Source: Planctomycetaceae bacterium | GTDB taxonomy: Bacteria; Planctomycetota; Planctomycetia; Pirellulales; UBA1268 | Assembly: GCA_030616935.1 (NCBI GenBank) | Contig: JAUWWJ010000077.1 | Span: forward strand, 1 to 7,275 | DNA: 7,275 nucleotides | Direction: 5' to 3' | Part shown: positions 6,802 to 7,275 of the stretch, in pieces | How positions within the stretch are numbered: the first letter of the stretch is position 1 | How the letters are laid out: every line of letters starts with the position of its first letter | Translations under genes and position numbers: made by a program | The notes under the pieces: generated by a model | Databases searched by the model: none | What the model saw: only the letters and a program-made list of their open reading frames with translations | What the model was told of the DNA's origin: nothing

Positions 6802-7275
6802 TCAGTTCCGCGTAAGCGAATACAAAACCTGAGCGGGCCATGGTGGGTCATACGTACAGGATTCAAGAGGACAGCCTGCTTTTATAAGTGCCGCTACTGC
6901 TTCCTCAATTGGACCACGGTTCGTGGGTAAACAGCAGGTTAAGAAATCGTCATCGACGACTGTGCAGGAAAGAGTGAAGTGGCGGATAATTTTGGCTGCT
7001 TGTGCTGCAGAGCATGGGCATTTGAGGCGGACGCTCCATTTGTCCACCTCAGTAAATTGTTTTGGTTGAAAATGGCCAGCAGTGACTTTCTGTCCGTCGT
7101 TTAAAACAAGTAGGTCAGTGAAGTTGTCGGGAACATTTGCATTGTTGAAAACAGCAAGAATGATACGGCCTGTGAGTTGTGCATTGGTAGTCAGTTGGTC
7201 AATGATCTGACAGCCAACGGGATCGAGGCCAGCGTACGGGTTGTCGAGTAGTAAAATGTCGGGTTCACAAAGCAA
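6802..7275 (-). CDS. ABC transporter ATP-binding protein, C-terminal part (cut by window edge)
   Basis: The visible 157 codons are the C-terminal part of an ABC ATPase; the Walker A and signature motifs lie beyond the right edge, and the first in-window codon (TTG) is internal leucine, not a start. The Walker B strand ILLLD is at visible residues 7-11 and the D-loop GLDP at 16-19, then TDLLVLNDGQKVTAG matches the end of the nucleotide-binding domain. Two residues depart from the family: the catalytic glutamate after Walker B is Asn12 (LLLDNP instead of LLLDEP), and the switch histidine region reads AVFNNAN where VTHD is usual. About 80 further residues form a small C-terminal domain with several cysteines, as in some exporter-type ATPases. 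The substrate is unknown. The gene ends 19 bases from trpA, on the opposite strand, and no terminator is visible between them. It may be a degenerate half of a heterodimer or a regulatory ATPase. Confidence 0.85.
   Translation of the reverse strand: MLCEPDILLLDNPYAGLDPVGCQIIDQLTTNAQLTGRIILAVFNNANVPDNFTDLLVLNDGQKVTAGHFQPKQFTEVDKWSVRLKCPCSAAQAAKIIRHFTLSCTVVDDDFLTCCLPTNRGPIEEAVAALIKAGCPLESCTYDPPWPAQVLYSLTRN

Overview
This window looks like ordinary chromosomal DNA from a bacterium of moderate GC content, most likely a member of the Planctomycetota. The taxonomic guess rests on two proteins that resemble families common in that phylum (a DUF6786-like protein and a Tat-exported DUF3500-like protein) and on weak or absent Shine-Dalgarno sites before several genes. 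It is an inference from remembered family patterns, not a search result.

Layout: (1) Positions 12-1181, plus strand: a DUF6786-like protein, possibly extending beyond the left edge, followed by a clear intrinsic terminator at 1270-1305. (2) Positions 1327-4502, minus strand, read right to left: mutM (DNA repair glycosylase), then a 22-codon ORF with an unusually strong ribosome binding site, then a Tat-signal DUF3500-like protein, then a ThiO-like FAD amino acid oxidase whose start overlaps the previous stop by 8 bases. (3) Positions 4503-4654: a divergent intergenic region that must hold the promoters of mutM and of the trp pair, with a small hairpin just before the trpB ribosome binding site. 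(4) Positions 4655-6782, plus strand: trpB and trpA, the two subunits of tryptophan synthase, in the usual order with a 67-base gap. (5) Positions 6802-7275, minus strand: the C-terminal part of an ABC transporter ATPase, convergent with trpA and cut by the right edge. It lacks the usual catalytic glutamate and the switch histidine.

How the genes work together: TrpA cleaves indole-3-glycerol phosphate to indole and glyceraldehyde 3-phosphate, and TrpB condenses indole with serine to make tryptophan. The other trp genes are not here, so the pathway genes are at least partly split. The DUF3500-like and ThiO-like genes are probably translationally coupled, but no shared function can be read from the sequence. 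MutM acts alone in base excision repair.

I saw no CRISPR array, tRNA, rRNA, insertion sequence, integrase or phage gene, and nothing that amounts to a clear new system. The points most worth a second look are the degenerate ABC ATPase, the short ORF between mutM and the DUF3500-like gene, and the coupled DUF3500/ThiO pair.
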